Positions 48,333 to 59,135 of a stretch of 64,000 bases of DNA are shown in pieces. Under the pieces are notes generated by a model. That model made no database searches and was not told the DNA's origin. It worked only from the letters and a program-made list of their open reading frames with translations. Every line of letters starts with the position of its first letter. Position 1 is the stretch's first letter. The stretch is taken from NCBI GenBank assembly GCA_034766995.1, contig CM068317.1, positions 34,106,001 through 34,170,000 of the forward strand, in the 5' to 3' direction. The position numbers and the translations under genes are program-made. Source of the stretch: Acanthacorydalis orientalis (Eukaryota > Arthropoda > Insecta > Megaloptera > Corydalidae).

Positions 48333-48475
48333 GGGATTCAATTGAGGCTTCCACATGGAATTATTAAAAGGAGCAGAGGTAAAGAATAGTCAGGTTATTT
48401 TTTTATTTAGTAATATATTTTTTTAATTTTTCATTTTTTTTAATAGTTTCGTGTGGAAACTTAAGTTAAGTCACC
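48333..48475 (+). mobile_element. Short MITE, copy 3 (internally shortened)
   Basis: The left end reads GGGATTCAATTGAGG then CTTCCACATGGAATTATTA. The right end, reversed, reads GGTGACTTAACTTAAG then TTTCCACACGAAACTATTA. At about 143 bp it is shorter than copies 1 and 2 because the central part is missing. TATA flanks both ends. The arms match copies 1 and 2 well, confirming a family. Confidence 0.75.
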
Positions 48476-48479
48476 TATA

Positions 48480-49395
48480 TATGGCTTTTAAATTGTTCTG
48501 AAAAAATAGTTCTATTATGTAAATATAATTGTCTAATATAAAATAATAGTAACATATTAATAATGTTGCGGTTTATTTAAAAAAATCATTTAATGTGATT
48601 ATGATTAATAATTTTCTTGAATTATTTATCATTTAGTAGTTTCTACTCAACACAAAAAATATACAAAAAAGAAAATATCAATAAAAAAATAATTTTAAAT
48701 CGATAGTTTCATTTTAACTTGTGAACGAATTTAAATTTGAGCTAGAAATGGTTGATTGAAAAAGAGGCCCTTCAGAATTGTTGTTTACGTAACATGATAG
48801 TATGGATATTGTAGTAGATGCAAATCCCATCCTTCGATATACTAGAAGTCGAATAAGAAGAAGTTGAAAAAGGAGACTAAGACACATAGAAATATAAACA
48901 AGTATCTCGATGTATGGTCCGTTAAACTTTTTTTTATTTACCTTCGATTCTTAGATTTTTATTCAGATATGTTTTTGAAAAAGGTTGATTTCGTTATGAT
49001 TTGAAATAAAATAAATCTGATATGAAATGTTCAGTAAAATATTACAAGTTCTTAAATAAATATAAATTGTATTCAAGATGTCAGAAAGTTTCCTTACTGA
49101 AGAATAAAAAAGTATTATTTGAAATTCATAACAACAAAAGATGAAATTATATTCGAGTGAAGACAAATTCTGTTCTGTTTGTATTTGAATATAGTTTTGT
49201 TTTTCATTTGCTTATATTTGAATATCATTTCGCTGCGATTTATTTCAGTAACTTTTCAGTTATTAACTCTAAGTGTATATTTGTGAACAGTTATTCTTAT
49301 TTCAATTTACTTTTTAGGAATAATATGTAATTATTTGGAAAATTTATTTGAAAACTATGAAAAATATTGATATACACAAATATTTATTACTTAGT
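48480..49395. other. AT-rich non-coding DNA
   Basis: A slightly GC-richer patch lies at 48740-48920 (AAAGAGGCCCTTCAG; later AGAAGTTGAAAAAGGAG), but no frame or family was recognised. A minus frame at 48963-49166 is unrecognised. Confidence 0.45.
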
Positions 49396-49402
49396 ATATA
49401 CA

Positions 49403-49957
49403 TTAGGTTGGCAGAAAAATAATTGCGGTTTATGAGCTTTAAATTCAAATATTTTTTTTAATTAAAGTGGTTTTAAGTAGTCCAGAACTGTTGGATGACT
49501 AATCTCTGACTTTTGTGTAAGCTCTCGAATTGTTGTCCATGGTTCTGATTCAATTAATGCCTTCAATTGGTTCTTATGAACTAAAGAAGGACACCCGAGA
49601 CCTTCTTCATCTTTTTGTCCCCAGCACGAAATATTTGGAACCACTATTGCACCGTACGTTTCTTAACAGTACACACAACAAAAGCATCGTTTAGTTTACA
49701 AGCAGTTTCTGCTGCTTTACCACTCATTTTAAAGTTATACAAAAAAATCTCTAATTTGCTTCTTTTCTATCTTTAATTGAATAACGCAATTTGAAGCAAA
49801 ATTAGTAATAAAACCAAACTGGATGTTATCGGAATATAGATTGAAAAATGCACATTAAAATGATATTAACATGAACACGATGAATAACACTTTGATTGTA
49901 AAAAATAAGATTAAAATTCAGAAAACAAAAACCGCAATTATTTTCCTACCAACCTAA
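49403..49957 (-). mobile_element. Short mariner, copy B (555 bp, best-preserved HTH frame)
   Basis: The ends are TTAGGTTGGCAGAAAAATAA and TTATTTTCCTACCAACCTAA. Read on the minus strand, the interior gives the start of a transposase: GKAAETACKLNDAF, RTV..WFQ, then a 60-codon open frame (49644-49462). This frame carries the second helix-turn-helix: ALIESEPWTTIRELTQKS followed by EISHPTVLDYLKPL. It then stops, 80 bases before the 3' end, exactly where copies A, C and D stop; no catalytic domain follows. One in-frame stop and one frameshift break the first half. The flanking bases are CA and TT rather than TA, so the target duplication has decayed or changed. The right flank resembles that of copy C. 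Confidence 0.9.
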
Positions 49958-49959
49958 TT

Positions 49960-52080
49960 TTTGAATATGGAATTCAAAATGTTAATTCTTTCTCATTTCA
50001 AGTTTTGTGTTTGTTATTGCAAGTTTTATTATTTGTCTACTAATTATATGTATATATATATATATACATACACACATATATATATATATTACATAATTAT
50101 ACATTTTTGTTGACTTAAGTGCGACATTATTTTACAAAAAACGATAATTTATTTACCGATACTTTTTATCCATCTTATAATTGATTGAATTTTCTAATTT
50201 ATTTTCATAAAATTTTAAATTTAAGTAATATTTCAAAAAGTCAAATTGATTCAGAGGAAAAACAAAGTCTGAAAACAAGTTTTGGATGTTATTAACGTAA
50301 AAATTTTTGTATGTATACATATTTCTATATGATGATTAGCCTGTAAAAGCACGCCAGTAAATATAAAAATGATTATTTAATTATATACCTAAAAATGTCA
50401 CTTAAAATAGAAATAATACGCAACAATTAATTTTACTATTATATTTGATTTTTTGGTTTGGGTCGATTTAAAATAATTTCGAACGACTAGAAATTTATTA
50501 TTTTTATAGTGTTTTTTAACGGATATAATTTTTTTAATGACATTTATTGGAAATCTGGAAATATATTCTGAAAGATAGATTCGATGCTTGACGTTTTTTT
50601 GATAAATTGTTTTATAATGTGTATATATATATATATATATACGTACGCACACATATAAACATATATATATATATATACATCTGTAATGTGATTATGTATA
50701 TTTAAAATACTCTTTCAATAAAAAGTTATCTGTATAAAAAGTACAAGTGGAAGCAATCTATTTATTAGTTGATGGCTATTATGCTTCAAAAGACTGCTTC
50801 TGAATTATTAATATTAAAGTTTGAGAGCAGCTTTCAATTTCTGTTTGAATAATGCATCTGTTTGACAAGATAAACAGTGAAATACTACACTTGTGGAGCA
50901 GTATTTAAAAGTATTTTATGAATAAATTAATGAATTTTTATTATTTGATTTTCTTAATTTGTTTTGCGAAGTGATTGATTTTTATTTATATCCTAATATA
51001 CTTTGAATTAAATTAAATGTTACTGAAGTATAATAAAAATCATTGACACTTTTATAAAAAAAGTGTGATATAAGTAACCGAATATATTAATGAATGAATT
51101 TTTGAATGAATAATTGAATGAATTTATTATATTAAATATATATATATATATATACATATACTATAAAATACTTTTTGTATATATTATTTTTGAATTTAAT
51201 ATTTAAGAAACTCAAATCAAACATTTTTTGAGTTTAAGAATTAAATTATGTTTTACATAATTTCAATTCTAATAACCTATCGAAACATTATAAAGTTATT
51301 TAAATTAAAAGTAGTTTATTTTTTATAAATTTCCACTAACGCAGATTATTATTAATGCATTTAACAATGTTATTAAAATTTTCTATTAAAATATAACTAT
51401 AATTTTATTCTTAACATAATATAGAATTGTAGATATTTGATTTTACATTCGATTTTATGCTTTTTTTTATAAGGTTCAAGGAAAAGATTTAATGAGGTCC
51501 TTAAAGTATAAAAATAATATTATCTACGTAAAGTATTTCTAATAAATAAAAAATCAGTATCAGTTAATTTTTTAAACAAAAAATTTGATCGATTTTTGCT
51601 TCAACCATTGATTTTTATAAAAATACACATTTTGAATAAACATAATTATTAATATTATCAAATAAATTTATTTTTTTATGTGTATGGTTTAATTACGTAA
51701 TCAAAATTAATTAATTTTATTGATGAAAAAATATTTTTTATTGAATAAATATTGTATATTAATCAAGGTATTTTGAATAAATTATTGATTTTTCTGAAAA
51801 TTTACATTTTTAGTAATTTTCTTATTGAGTATTATGTAGATAACTAATTGTTTTTGTATATAATGTATTACAAATAAGAATGAACCAAATAGAAAGTTTT
51901 TAACATTTACAAAAAAAATACGGATTTCATTAAATGAAATATTTGAGAAAACTGCTTTCTCTATATACATGTTTTGGTATAGCATTGAAGTATTATATAT
52001 ATATTGAATAAAAATTATTTTTGATATTTATGTTCATTATTAAAAAAAAAAACAACAAAAATCCTAAAACAAATGTTTTA
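49960..52080. other. AT-rich non-coding DNA with microsatellites
   Basis: The first 60-120 bases resemble the right flank of copy C. TA arrays lie at 50047-50091, 50622-50678 and 51138-51163. No gene was recognised; the minus frames at 50398-50652 and 51782-51985 are AT-rich and unrecognised. Confidence 0.5.
50622..50678. repeat. (TA)n(CA)n(TA)n microsatellite
   Basis: A TA tract, then CGTACGCACACATATAAAC, then a second TA tract. Confidence 0.93.
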
Positions 52081-52084
52081 TTGT

Positions 52085-52385
52085 TAAAACACCAGAAACC
52101 GTAACTACTGTGCTAAATTCTCGATTACAACCTTCCGTTCACCGGTCAGTAGTCCGGTTAGGGAAAGAGAACTATGACTATTCTCCGGACTGGCTGACAG
52201 ACCGGAAATCGTCGGAAGTCGCTATGAGGAAGTCCAACTTTCACTGTCCGTGAAGCATTCTATGTCTGAGGCGAAACCAAGTCCGCACAAGAGAGTAAAT
52301 TTTGTGGTTTTGGTTTAGTGCACAGTATTCGGTCAAGTTGAACATTAATTTTCACTACGAACTCTGAAAAGGAATGTTGAATGTT
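52085..52385. promoter_or_regulatory. Higher-GC island with a CCGG-rich inverted repeat
   Basis: ACCGGTCAGTAGTCCGG (52141-52157) and CCGGACTGGCTGACAGACC (52185-52203, continuing GG) are imperfect inverted copies about 27 bases apart, so a hairpin with a few bulges is possible. Ets-like CCGGAAAT and CGGAAGT occur nearby (52202-52220). No frame is open across the island. A regulatory element or structured RNA exon are the alternatives. Confidence 0.35.
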
Positions 52386-52407
52386 ATTTTATTATATAAA
52401 TATTTCA

Positions 52408-52408
<1 letters not shown>

Positions 52409-52447
<39 letters not shown>
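52409..52447. repeat. (TA)n microsatellite
   Basis: About 39 bases of TA alternation. Confidence 0.96.
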
Positions 52448-52449
<2 letters not shown>

Positions 52450-52628
52450 GTTTATAACTGTAATTTATTTTTATATGATATTTGAAGTATACCCAACAGT
52501 ATAAATAATTAAAAAATAATTAAATTTTTTTATGGTCAATTGCTAACATGACAAAGTATATTTGATTATTGAATTACATTTTTACTTTAATTTGAATTAA
52601 AAAAGTGAATTAATTTTTTTTAAATACC

Positions 52629-52712
52629 ATGGGGCTCTGCCTCCTACTTGCTACTCCCTCCTATCTCCGCGGAGACTTCACCTCCCGCTCGTTGACTTTC
52701 GTTCTCCCCTAA
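52629..52712 (+). CDS. Sharply bounded GC-rich 27-codon open frame
   Basis: The frame starts at ATG 52629 in a strong context (TACCATGG) and ends at TAA 52710-52712. These limits coincide almost exactly with a GC-rich, pyrimidine-rich segment inside very AT-rich DNA. It begins MGLCLLLATPSYL and is hydrophobic at the start, then polar with three Arg (LRGD..SRSL). A CCGCGG site lies in the middle. Flanks A.ATACC and AAATAAC are similar but not a clear target duplication. It could be a micropeptide, a fragment of an inserted element, or a GC-rich regulatory segment that happens to be open. Confidence 0.25.
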   Translation: MGLCLLLATPSYLRGDFTSRSLTFVLP

Positions 52713-53085
52713 CAAATAACAGAAATTAACAAATTATACGCATAATTAATTTTCGTAAAATGTAAGTTGTAAAATTTTTATCAGAAAAGTTCAATAATTA
52801 ACAACAACATACAATATTAAAATATGTAACAATTATTTTTACTCTAAAGCTTCAGTGAATATAATGTGAATAAATTTCTTACCTTGATATCCTTATCAAA
52901 ATATAGGTTATGAACTACTGGTAGTTATATTTGTAACAAAACATGATATTTTGATAATATTTTGATATTATTGATTATTCTTTTTGTGTATACATACATA
53001 CATATATATGTATGTATATATATATATACATATATACATATTATATACATATTATATACATATTATATACATATTATATACATAC

Positions 53086-53116
<31 letters not shown>

Positions 53117-53895
53117 TTATACCGTTATCTTCTTTATGAGATATTTTATAAATTCGCATTAAAATTAATATATATCAAGAGATGGAATATGCCGAAATTA
53201 ATAATAGACAATAAAAATATATCAGTCAAAAGAAAAAACGAAAATAACTTTAAACCTAACAAAATCAGAGATATTGAATAAAATAAACAGTATTATAATC
53301 AATGATTTTATTGAAATATTTAATATTTTGCCATTAATTTAATTAGCTGACAGTGTTAATTTAAAATACTACTACATATTGTTTTATTTGTCAATAAAGC
53401 AATATGGAGTTTTTATAAATATATTATACTACGATTTATTTTAATTAATTAATAACGTTGCGGCATACGGATATAAAATATCCATCCACTAATGGATGAA
53501 AAAAAAGTATAAAAAGAAATGTGGATAAAAATAATTTCAATTAAATTTCGTTCCTGAATATGTGATTTTATATTTTGTGACAAAATTTCGTTAAAAATTG
53601 TATATTGAAGGCTGAAATTTTGGTAAATATTCCTATTTATATACTTAACAACATATTTATGACTTGGTTTTCTTCAAATAATTCAATGGCTGAAATAAGA
53701 TAAACAGTTCATTTTCTTAAAATAATATATTTTTTCAAATATAATTCTAATATTATTCAATAAATGTATAAAACAGTTAGTCTGTCAGAAATAGATAATA
53801 ATGTATTATTTATAGAGTTTAAAGTACGTATATAATAAGAAATAAGATATATAAAATGATTTTTTTCAATCCCTGTTTGTTTCCTCAGTGATAAG
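52713..53895. other. AT-rich non-coding DNA
   Basis: No gene was recognised beyond the microsatellite and minisatellite listed. The plus frames at 52962-53281 come from the tandem repeats. Confidence 0.5.
52990..53116. repeat. Compound TA array containing an 11-bp minisatellite
   Basis: Within a TA-rich block, the unit CATATTATATA is repeated about five times in tandem at 53038-53094 (the last copy reads CATACTATATA). CATACATACATA and pure TA tracts flank it. The 11-bp period shifts the reading frame, so both plus frames read as Ile/Tyr/His/Thr mixtures. Confidence 0.9.
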
Positions 53896-53901
53896 TAATT
53901 A

Positions 53902-54470
53902 TTTGGTTGGTAGAAAAATAATTGCGGTTTATGACATTCAAATTCATATATATATATATATTTTAATTTAAGTGGTTTTAAGTGGTCCAGAAATGTTAGA
54001 TGACTAACGCTTAAATTTTGTGTAAGTTCTCGAATTATTGTGTGTGGTTCTGACTAAACGAACGCAGTCAGTTACTCGTTATGAACTGAAGAAGGACGCC
54101 CGCGACTTTTTCATCTTAAAGGCTCTCGTCCCAAGCACGAAATATTTGGAACCACCATTTTACCGTACTTTCCTTAACAGTAGCCACACCAAAAGCATCG
54201 TTTAGTTTACGAGCAGTTCTTGCTACTTTACCACTCGTTTTAAACTCTCACAAAAATGCTCTTATTTGCTTCTTTTCCATCTCTAATTCAGTAGACCAAT
54301 CTGAAGTAAAATTAATAATAAAACCGAAAGTCGATAACATCAAAATACAGTACCTAAAAATACATTTTTAAACGGTATTAATATGAACAAGATGAAATGA
54401 CACTTTCATTGAATAAAATAAGGTTAGAATTCAGAAAACAAAAACCGCAATTATTTTCCTACTCACCTAA
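53902..54470 (-). mobile_element. Short mariner, copy C (569 bp)
   Basis: The ends are TTTGGTTGGTAGAAAAATAA and TTATTTTCCTACTCACCTAA. The interior read on the minus strand parallels copy B: a serine/lysine start, ACTGTTAAGGAAAGTACGG..., HTH remnants and the same jump to the 3' end. A TA insertion (53947-53963) adds length. TA precedes the left end; TT follows the right. The right flank (TTTTTGAATATAAAGTTTAA...) resembles that of copy B over at least 60 bases, suggesting the two loci descend from a duplication rather than two independent insertions. Confidence 0.88.
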
Positions 54471-54471
54471 T

Positions 54472-55351
54472 TTTTGAATATAAAGTTTAAATTATTATTT
54501 CTTTTTCATTTTAAATTTTGTTATTTATTAAATAGAATGATATGTTGTTTTAATATTACAAGAAAAAAATTTAACAGAATACTTAAAGTATTTGTATATA
54601 TATATATATATATTATTTATTCTATTACAAATATCAGTTTTATTTGTTTATTAATTTTTTTCATATTATATTCTATAGAATTAATTACTGGTATTCTAAA
54701 TAATTAACTAAATAATTATAGGGGATATTTAAAAAAGGGAAATAATATGCAACTAGTAAAAGATTAAAAAATATGAAGTGTGATTTATGAATAGAAAGTC
54801 TTTGTAAACTTATTTACGAAATATATATATATATATATATATTTAATGTACTAAAGGATTACATGGATTTGACATTTCCATGTTTGACTATAATTTAAGT
54901 AATTAATAGAAATACGACGCTTGAAGTTTTGATTCAATAATTTTGTTATAATAAAATGTAGTTGTCATCAGAAAAATAATTGATTTTTTTTAAAAAGTAC
55001 TGATCTATTAACAATGTATAAATTCATGAATATAAAAAAATACTCTACAAAATATTTTTCTTATACAATTCGTCATATTGTATTTGTCTTTACACCCTAT
55101 TTACTAATATGAAATATGCTTATAAAAATGCAAAAAGAAACATTCATAAATCTTATATACTTCTAAAGTTACAAAGAGGTTTCTACTCCTCTAAAAAAGT
55201 ATGTAAATTATTCAAGCATTACTGGTATGTCTTATGACTTGTAGCTAAATATTAAAATGAATAAATGTTTTTTTTTATAGTTACAGTCTTTAATAAAAGG
55301 GGTTTAGAGTATTGAAAAAAATCTTTTTATATATTTTGAATATTTTCATTT

Positions 55352-55386
<35 letters not shown>

Positions 55387-55424
55387 TGTATTCATGTGTG
55401 TATGTATATAATTTGTAGAGGGGT

Positions 55425-55463
<39 letters not shown>

Positions 55464-55465
55464 AG
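54472..55465. other. AT-rich non-coding DNA with TA arrays
   Basis: TA arrays lie at 54597-54613, 54821-54841, 55354-55384 and 55428-55460. The 77-codon plus frame at 54474-54707 is AT-rich and hydrophobic with a Tyr-Ile run; I treat it as chance. Confidence 0.5.
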
Positions 55466-55765
55466 CGCGAGTGTGTGTTTAGGAATTTCTCCCATTCATC
55501 TCGATGAGTGGTACGTATTTGTACTTTTCGTTAAGTGGAAACAGAAAACAGTGTAGGGATCGTTGAAGTTCATCCGTGCTTGGAGGAGGTGTGGCCCAGA
55601 CGTCAGACTGCAGGATATGCGTGGGATTTGAAAGTGATGGATTTTTTCGTAATCTGCAGATTGCATGTGTTTTCGTTTTCGTTTCATTTATACTGTCTGC
55701 TTCGCAAAGACTTTCAAAAACAAGACCGAAAAAAAACATACTAAGTGTATCATTAATATTGCTTT
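55462..55765. promoter_or_regulatory. Higher-GC island open on both strands
   Basis: From 55462 to about 55740 the DNA is GC-richer and open in two plus and two minus frames of 60-86 codons, none recognised. It contains CCAGACGTCAGACTGCAGG (about 55597-55615), the perfect palindrome AATCTGCAGATT (about 55659-55670), and CGTTTTCGTTTTCGTTTC (about 55667-55690), an IRF-like (GAAAAC)n element on the minus strand. Overlapping open frames without domains argue for composition rather than coding. Confidence 0.28.
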
Positions 55766-55769
55766 AATA

Positions 55770-56225
55770 TATTAAGAATGAATTATAAAGAAATCCCCTG
55801 TAACGGAAACGAAGCATCTGTCTTTCGAACGTAATTGATTTCAGAGATTTTTTTCCTATAATTATTATTAGAAAAAGTAAAGAGTTTCCTGGAAATATAT
55901 TTTTGTACGTTTTCATTAAATCGATTGTGATTTATTCAAATAAATGTGAATTTTGATTTGATTAGAAATTGTCTTGGGTAATATTTGATCTTGTATATGT
56001 GTTGAAGACATGAAGAATGAAATCTAGAAGATATATACAATTTCGTTAATTTCAATCAAATGAGATGATATTATAAAAAAATAAAATAAGAGAATAAAAT
56101 ACGTGTTGAAGAAGATATGGCTTCAAGAAACCCTAGTCTGAAGTTGATGAAAAAAATAAGAAAGACCACTTGGAGGAATACACACGACTATCAGTAGTAT
56201 ATACATTTACACAAACCCACACTTT
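55770..56225. other. AT-rich non-coding DNA
   Basis: No recognised feature. Confidence 0.45.
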
Positions 56226-56227
56226 GA

Positions 56228-56229
56228 TA

Positions 56230-56279
<50 letters not shown>
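56228..56279. repeat. (TA)n microsatellite
   Basis: About 52 bases of TA with one TG near the start. Confidence 0.96.
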
Positions 56280-56280
<1 letters not shown>

Positions 56281-56450
56281 CGAGGGAATTAAAAAGAAAA
56301 ACATGACAGGAGTGACGTGTTTCCATTGTGTATGTTTGAATGTAGTGTTCGTACGAACTGTTGTGAGAATAGTATTGACATTACGGATTATAACGAAGTT
56401 ATATGATGTTTGCAAGAACACGTTGAAGATCATTTTCGGTTTAGTCAATT
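56280..56450. promoter_or_regulatory. Small higher-GC island with a perfect 12-bp palindrome
   Basis: It contains GGAGTGACGTG (a CRE-like half-site near 56310) and GTTCGTACGAAC at 56347-56358, a perfect palindrome sharing the core TCGTACGA with the one at 61420. The minus frame over it begins here but runs into Tyr-Ile repeats. Confidence 0.22.
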
Positions 56451-56760
56451 CTCGTCTTGTTAAATGATTATCTTAATATGATTATTCTATAACCATTATT
56501 TTGTAAGTGTTCGGAAATAAGTTAAGGGGTTTCGTAACAATTATTGATGTATCTGACATTTAAAAAATCATTTAATACAGTGAAAAGTATGGAATTCAAT
56601 ATTAATTTATTTTAGTAAGTATATAAAATATCTTAAACATAAGATTAAGAATAAGAAAATATATTTTAATAGAATAACACAGAAACTTATCTAATTGAAA
56701 TGTACTATTTGTTTATTATATATTTATAGAATAAATATTATTTATGTAAAGTTATGATAG
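56451..56760. other. AT-rich non-coding DNA
   Basis: No recognised feature. Confidence 0.45.
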
Positions 56761-56766
56761 TATCTA

Positions 56767-58005
56767 TTAAGTTGGTGTAAGAATAATCAATTAATTTTAA
56801 ATTTGGAGCGAATTTTTCTAGTTACCGTTGTCTTTTGTTACAGTCATGTGATATATCATTGTAAATAATGAAATTATCTCTAATGATTTCAGCTTGTGTC
56901 TATCGTTTTCATTATTTAGTATTATTGGATATAACTTCTTAAATTAGTCATGGGAAAGAAGAAAATTCGCGCGATTTTGTTTATTGAGTTTAAATTGGGA
57001 CGTAAAGCAAGAGAAACTGCTCGAAATATCAATTATTTTTGTCAAATAATCAATTAGTGAACGAACAGCTCAACACTGGTTCCAAAAATTTCATAATAGA
57101 AACAAAAGTCTTGATGTTGAGGTAATAATGGTTTAAAAATCATTATTGAAGTGGACCCACGTAAAACTACTTGAGAGGTAGCAGAAGAACTCAACGTCGA
57201 TCATTCAACAGTTGTTCTACATTTGAAAAACAAAAAACCTGGATAAATGGATGCCGTATGAAGTAAACGAACATCAAGCAATTCGGTGATACGAAGTCTA
57301 CTCTGCGTTTCTTTTGTGTAACAAAAATGATCTCTTTTTTGATCGCATTGTCATATGTAATCAAAAGTTGATTCTCTACAACAATCTGAAATGTTTATCA
57401 CAGTGGCTAGACTGAGGAGAAGCACCAAAACAGTTTCATAACCGAAGCTTCGAGAAAAAAAGATTAAGGTCACTGTTTGATGGTCCACAAGTAGCATCAT
57501 TCACTACAACTTCTTAAATCCTGGTGAAACAATAATAGCAGAAAAATATTGTCAGGAAATTGAAAAAATCGATGAGAAGTTGTATCGTTTAGGGTCTGCA
57601 TTAACCATCAATCGAAGAGAACGATTTCTTCTTCATGATAACGCCGAACCATCGTTTCACAAATGATATTAAAAAAATTAAATGAACTGGGTCATGAAAC
57701 CTTACCTTACCCACCCTTTTCTTCAGACTTGTGTCCGACAGATTATAATTTTTTTAAACATTTCAGTAATTTCCTACGAGAAAATGTTTTCAATGATCAA
57801 ACATCAGTTAAAAGCGCTTTCGATGAATTCGTTAATTCCAGGACTACAGAATTCTATCATGTAAGAATAAATAAACTTTTTTTCCATTGGGAGAAATGTG
57901 TGCGGACCAGTGGTCCTTATTTTAATTAATAAATATAATTTTTAACTGATTATGCATCTTTATACCCGATACGTAAAAACCGTAATTATTTTTCCACCAG
58001 CCTAG
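56767..58005 (+). pseudogene. Near full-length mariner transposon, inactive transposase
   Basis: About 1.24 kb, the usual mariner size. The ends TTAAGTTGGTGTAAGAATAA and TTATTTTTCCACCAGCCTAG are inverted repeats. The transposase reads from MGKKKIRAILFIEF (56951) through GRKARETARNIN, AQHWFQKFHN, DHSTVVLHLK, DKWMPYEVNEHQ, then ICNQKLILYNN, HDNAEPSFHK and finally YPPFSSDLCPTDYNFFKH to about 57928. The catalytic triad of mariner is D, D, D with the third 34 residues after the second. Here the first position reads CNQK where family members have CDE, so Asp is replaced by Asn; HDN and SSDLCPTDY keep the other two. Several stops and frameshifts also break the frame. TA precedes the left end. The last 88 codons are open (57663-57929). 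Confidence 0.92.
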
Positions 58006-58318
58006 TGTATTGATTCATTAAAACTTGTGTACGTTAAAATAAATATGATTAAATTTAAATACTGTATTTTCAACTTATACATGTAATCAGTTAAGAAAAT
58101 ATATTCTATACAAACAGTATTTCATATAATTAAGTTTTAATAAAATGAGATTATTATTGCGATCTACTTGTCAGATATTTTTGTATATTTTGTAATTATT
58201 TAATAGTACAATCAAAACAAGAATATATATAATGTTCATAATATATGTAATATTTAAATATTATTTCTTTCTTTTTCACTTTAATTTCTTTTTAATCAAA
58301 TGGTATTCATGTATATCT

Positions 58319-58319
<1 letters not shown>

Positions 58320-58362
<43 letters not shown>

Positions 58363-58384
58363 CATACATATATATATACATATA
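58320..58384. repeat. (TA)n(CATA)n microsatellite
   Basis: TA alternation, then ACATACATACATA and TA again. Confidence 0.95.
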
Positions 58385-58793
58385 AATTACAAAAAATATC
58401 TATCAAACATGACAAGGAGTGCTAATTACGTTGAGGGTAGTGTTAAAATTATACTTGATAGTATTTTATGTATTTAGTTTCAGCAAAAGATATTATCGTT
58501 GTATAAATACATAAAATTAGAAAGTAATTAAAAGAAAAAAAACATGTTTTCAGGTGATCGTTGTGTAAAGATTAAAACGGTTTTCACATATTTTTCATTT
58601 TTAATTATAAATCAAATTTATATTAATCATAATGGTCGCTTGTCGATTTGAATTTTTCCTAGAAATTTTATTTATAAATTCTGTTATATATACCTTTTTT
58701 TAGTATTTATATTAACTCAATCTTTTAAGTGACTTTTTTATACAAATATGCTTTGTATAAAATGTATAATATACTGGATGATGTTGGTGCAAA

Positions 58794-58797
<4 letters not shown>

Positions 58798-58832
<35 letters not shown>
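58798..58832. repeat. (TA)n microsatellite
   Basis: Two TA tracts separated by TG. Confidence 0.94.
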
Positions 58833-58865
58833 TGAGATATTTAAAATACGTACGGTTTATCTGAC

Positions 58866-59135
58866 AACGTATGCATTTGATAATATATACTGGATCTATT
58901 TTGCGTGGAAGCATTTCGCTTTTACGTTGTTCACCTTCCGTAACATTCACTTCACGCAGTGCTGCTGTCACCCTTGGACCCCACAAACAGTTCATCTTCG
59001 CCACTGCACCGGTCTGCATTGGGGGTTTTGTCAGTATATCAATCAGTAATGGTATAGTACCCCCTCGATGGATGTTGGACAAGTTCGAGGCGTTATGTGT
59101 AGAATACACGCACGCCGATGAAGAAGTATAAGGTA
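58866..59135. other. Unidentified coding-like GC island, open on both strands
   Basis: About 270 bases with roughly half G+C inside very AT-rich DNA. The plus frame (58871-59131, 86 codons) reads TGSILRGSISLLRCSP, TFTSRSAAVTLGPHKQF, TAPVCIGG and MLDKFEALCVEYTH, with many RNY-type codons. The minus frame (59109 down to about 58880) reads HRGGTIPLLIDILTKPP, MQTGAVAKMNCLWGP, VTAALREVNVTEGEQRK. Both translations look protein-like, and I cannot tell which, if either, is real. A donor-like CCA/GTATAT follows the minus frame at about 58892, and no clear acceptor precedes it. It could be an exon, a piece of a transposon ORF or a captured gene fragment. I do not recognise the protein. Confidence 0.35.

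Larger units (their letters stand above)
58010..58865. other. AT-rich DNA with TA arrays
   Basis: No gene was recognised apart from the arrays. Frames at 58232-58477 and 58729-58865 contain Tyr-Ile runs. Confidence 0.45.

Noticed and set aside
48740..48920. Possible retrotransposon remnant
   Set aside because: AGAAGAAGTTGAAAAAGGAG-like words recall the Arg/Lys-rich linker of LINE ORFs, but no diagnostic motif could be read.
58738..58870. C-terminal extension of the minus frame at 59109
   Set aside because: This part is read from TA arrays and AT-rich DNA; only the part within the GC island is considered.
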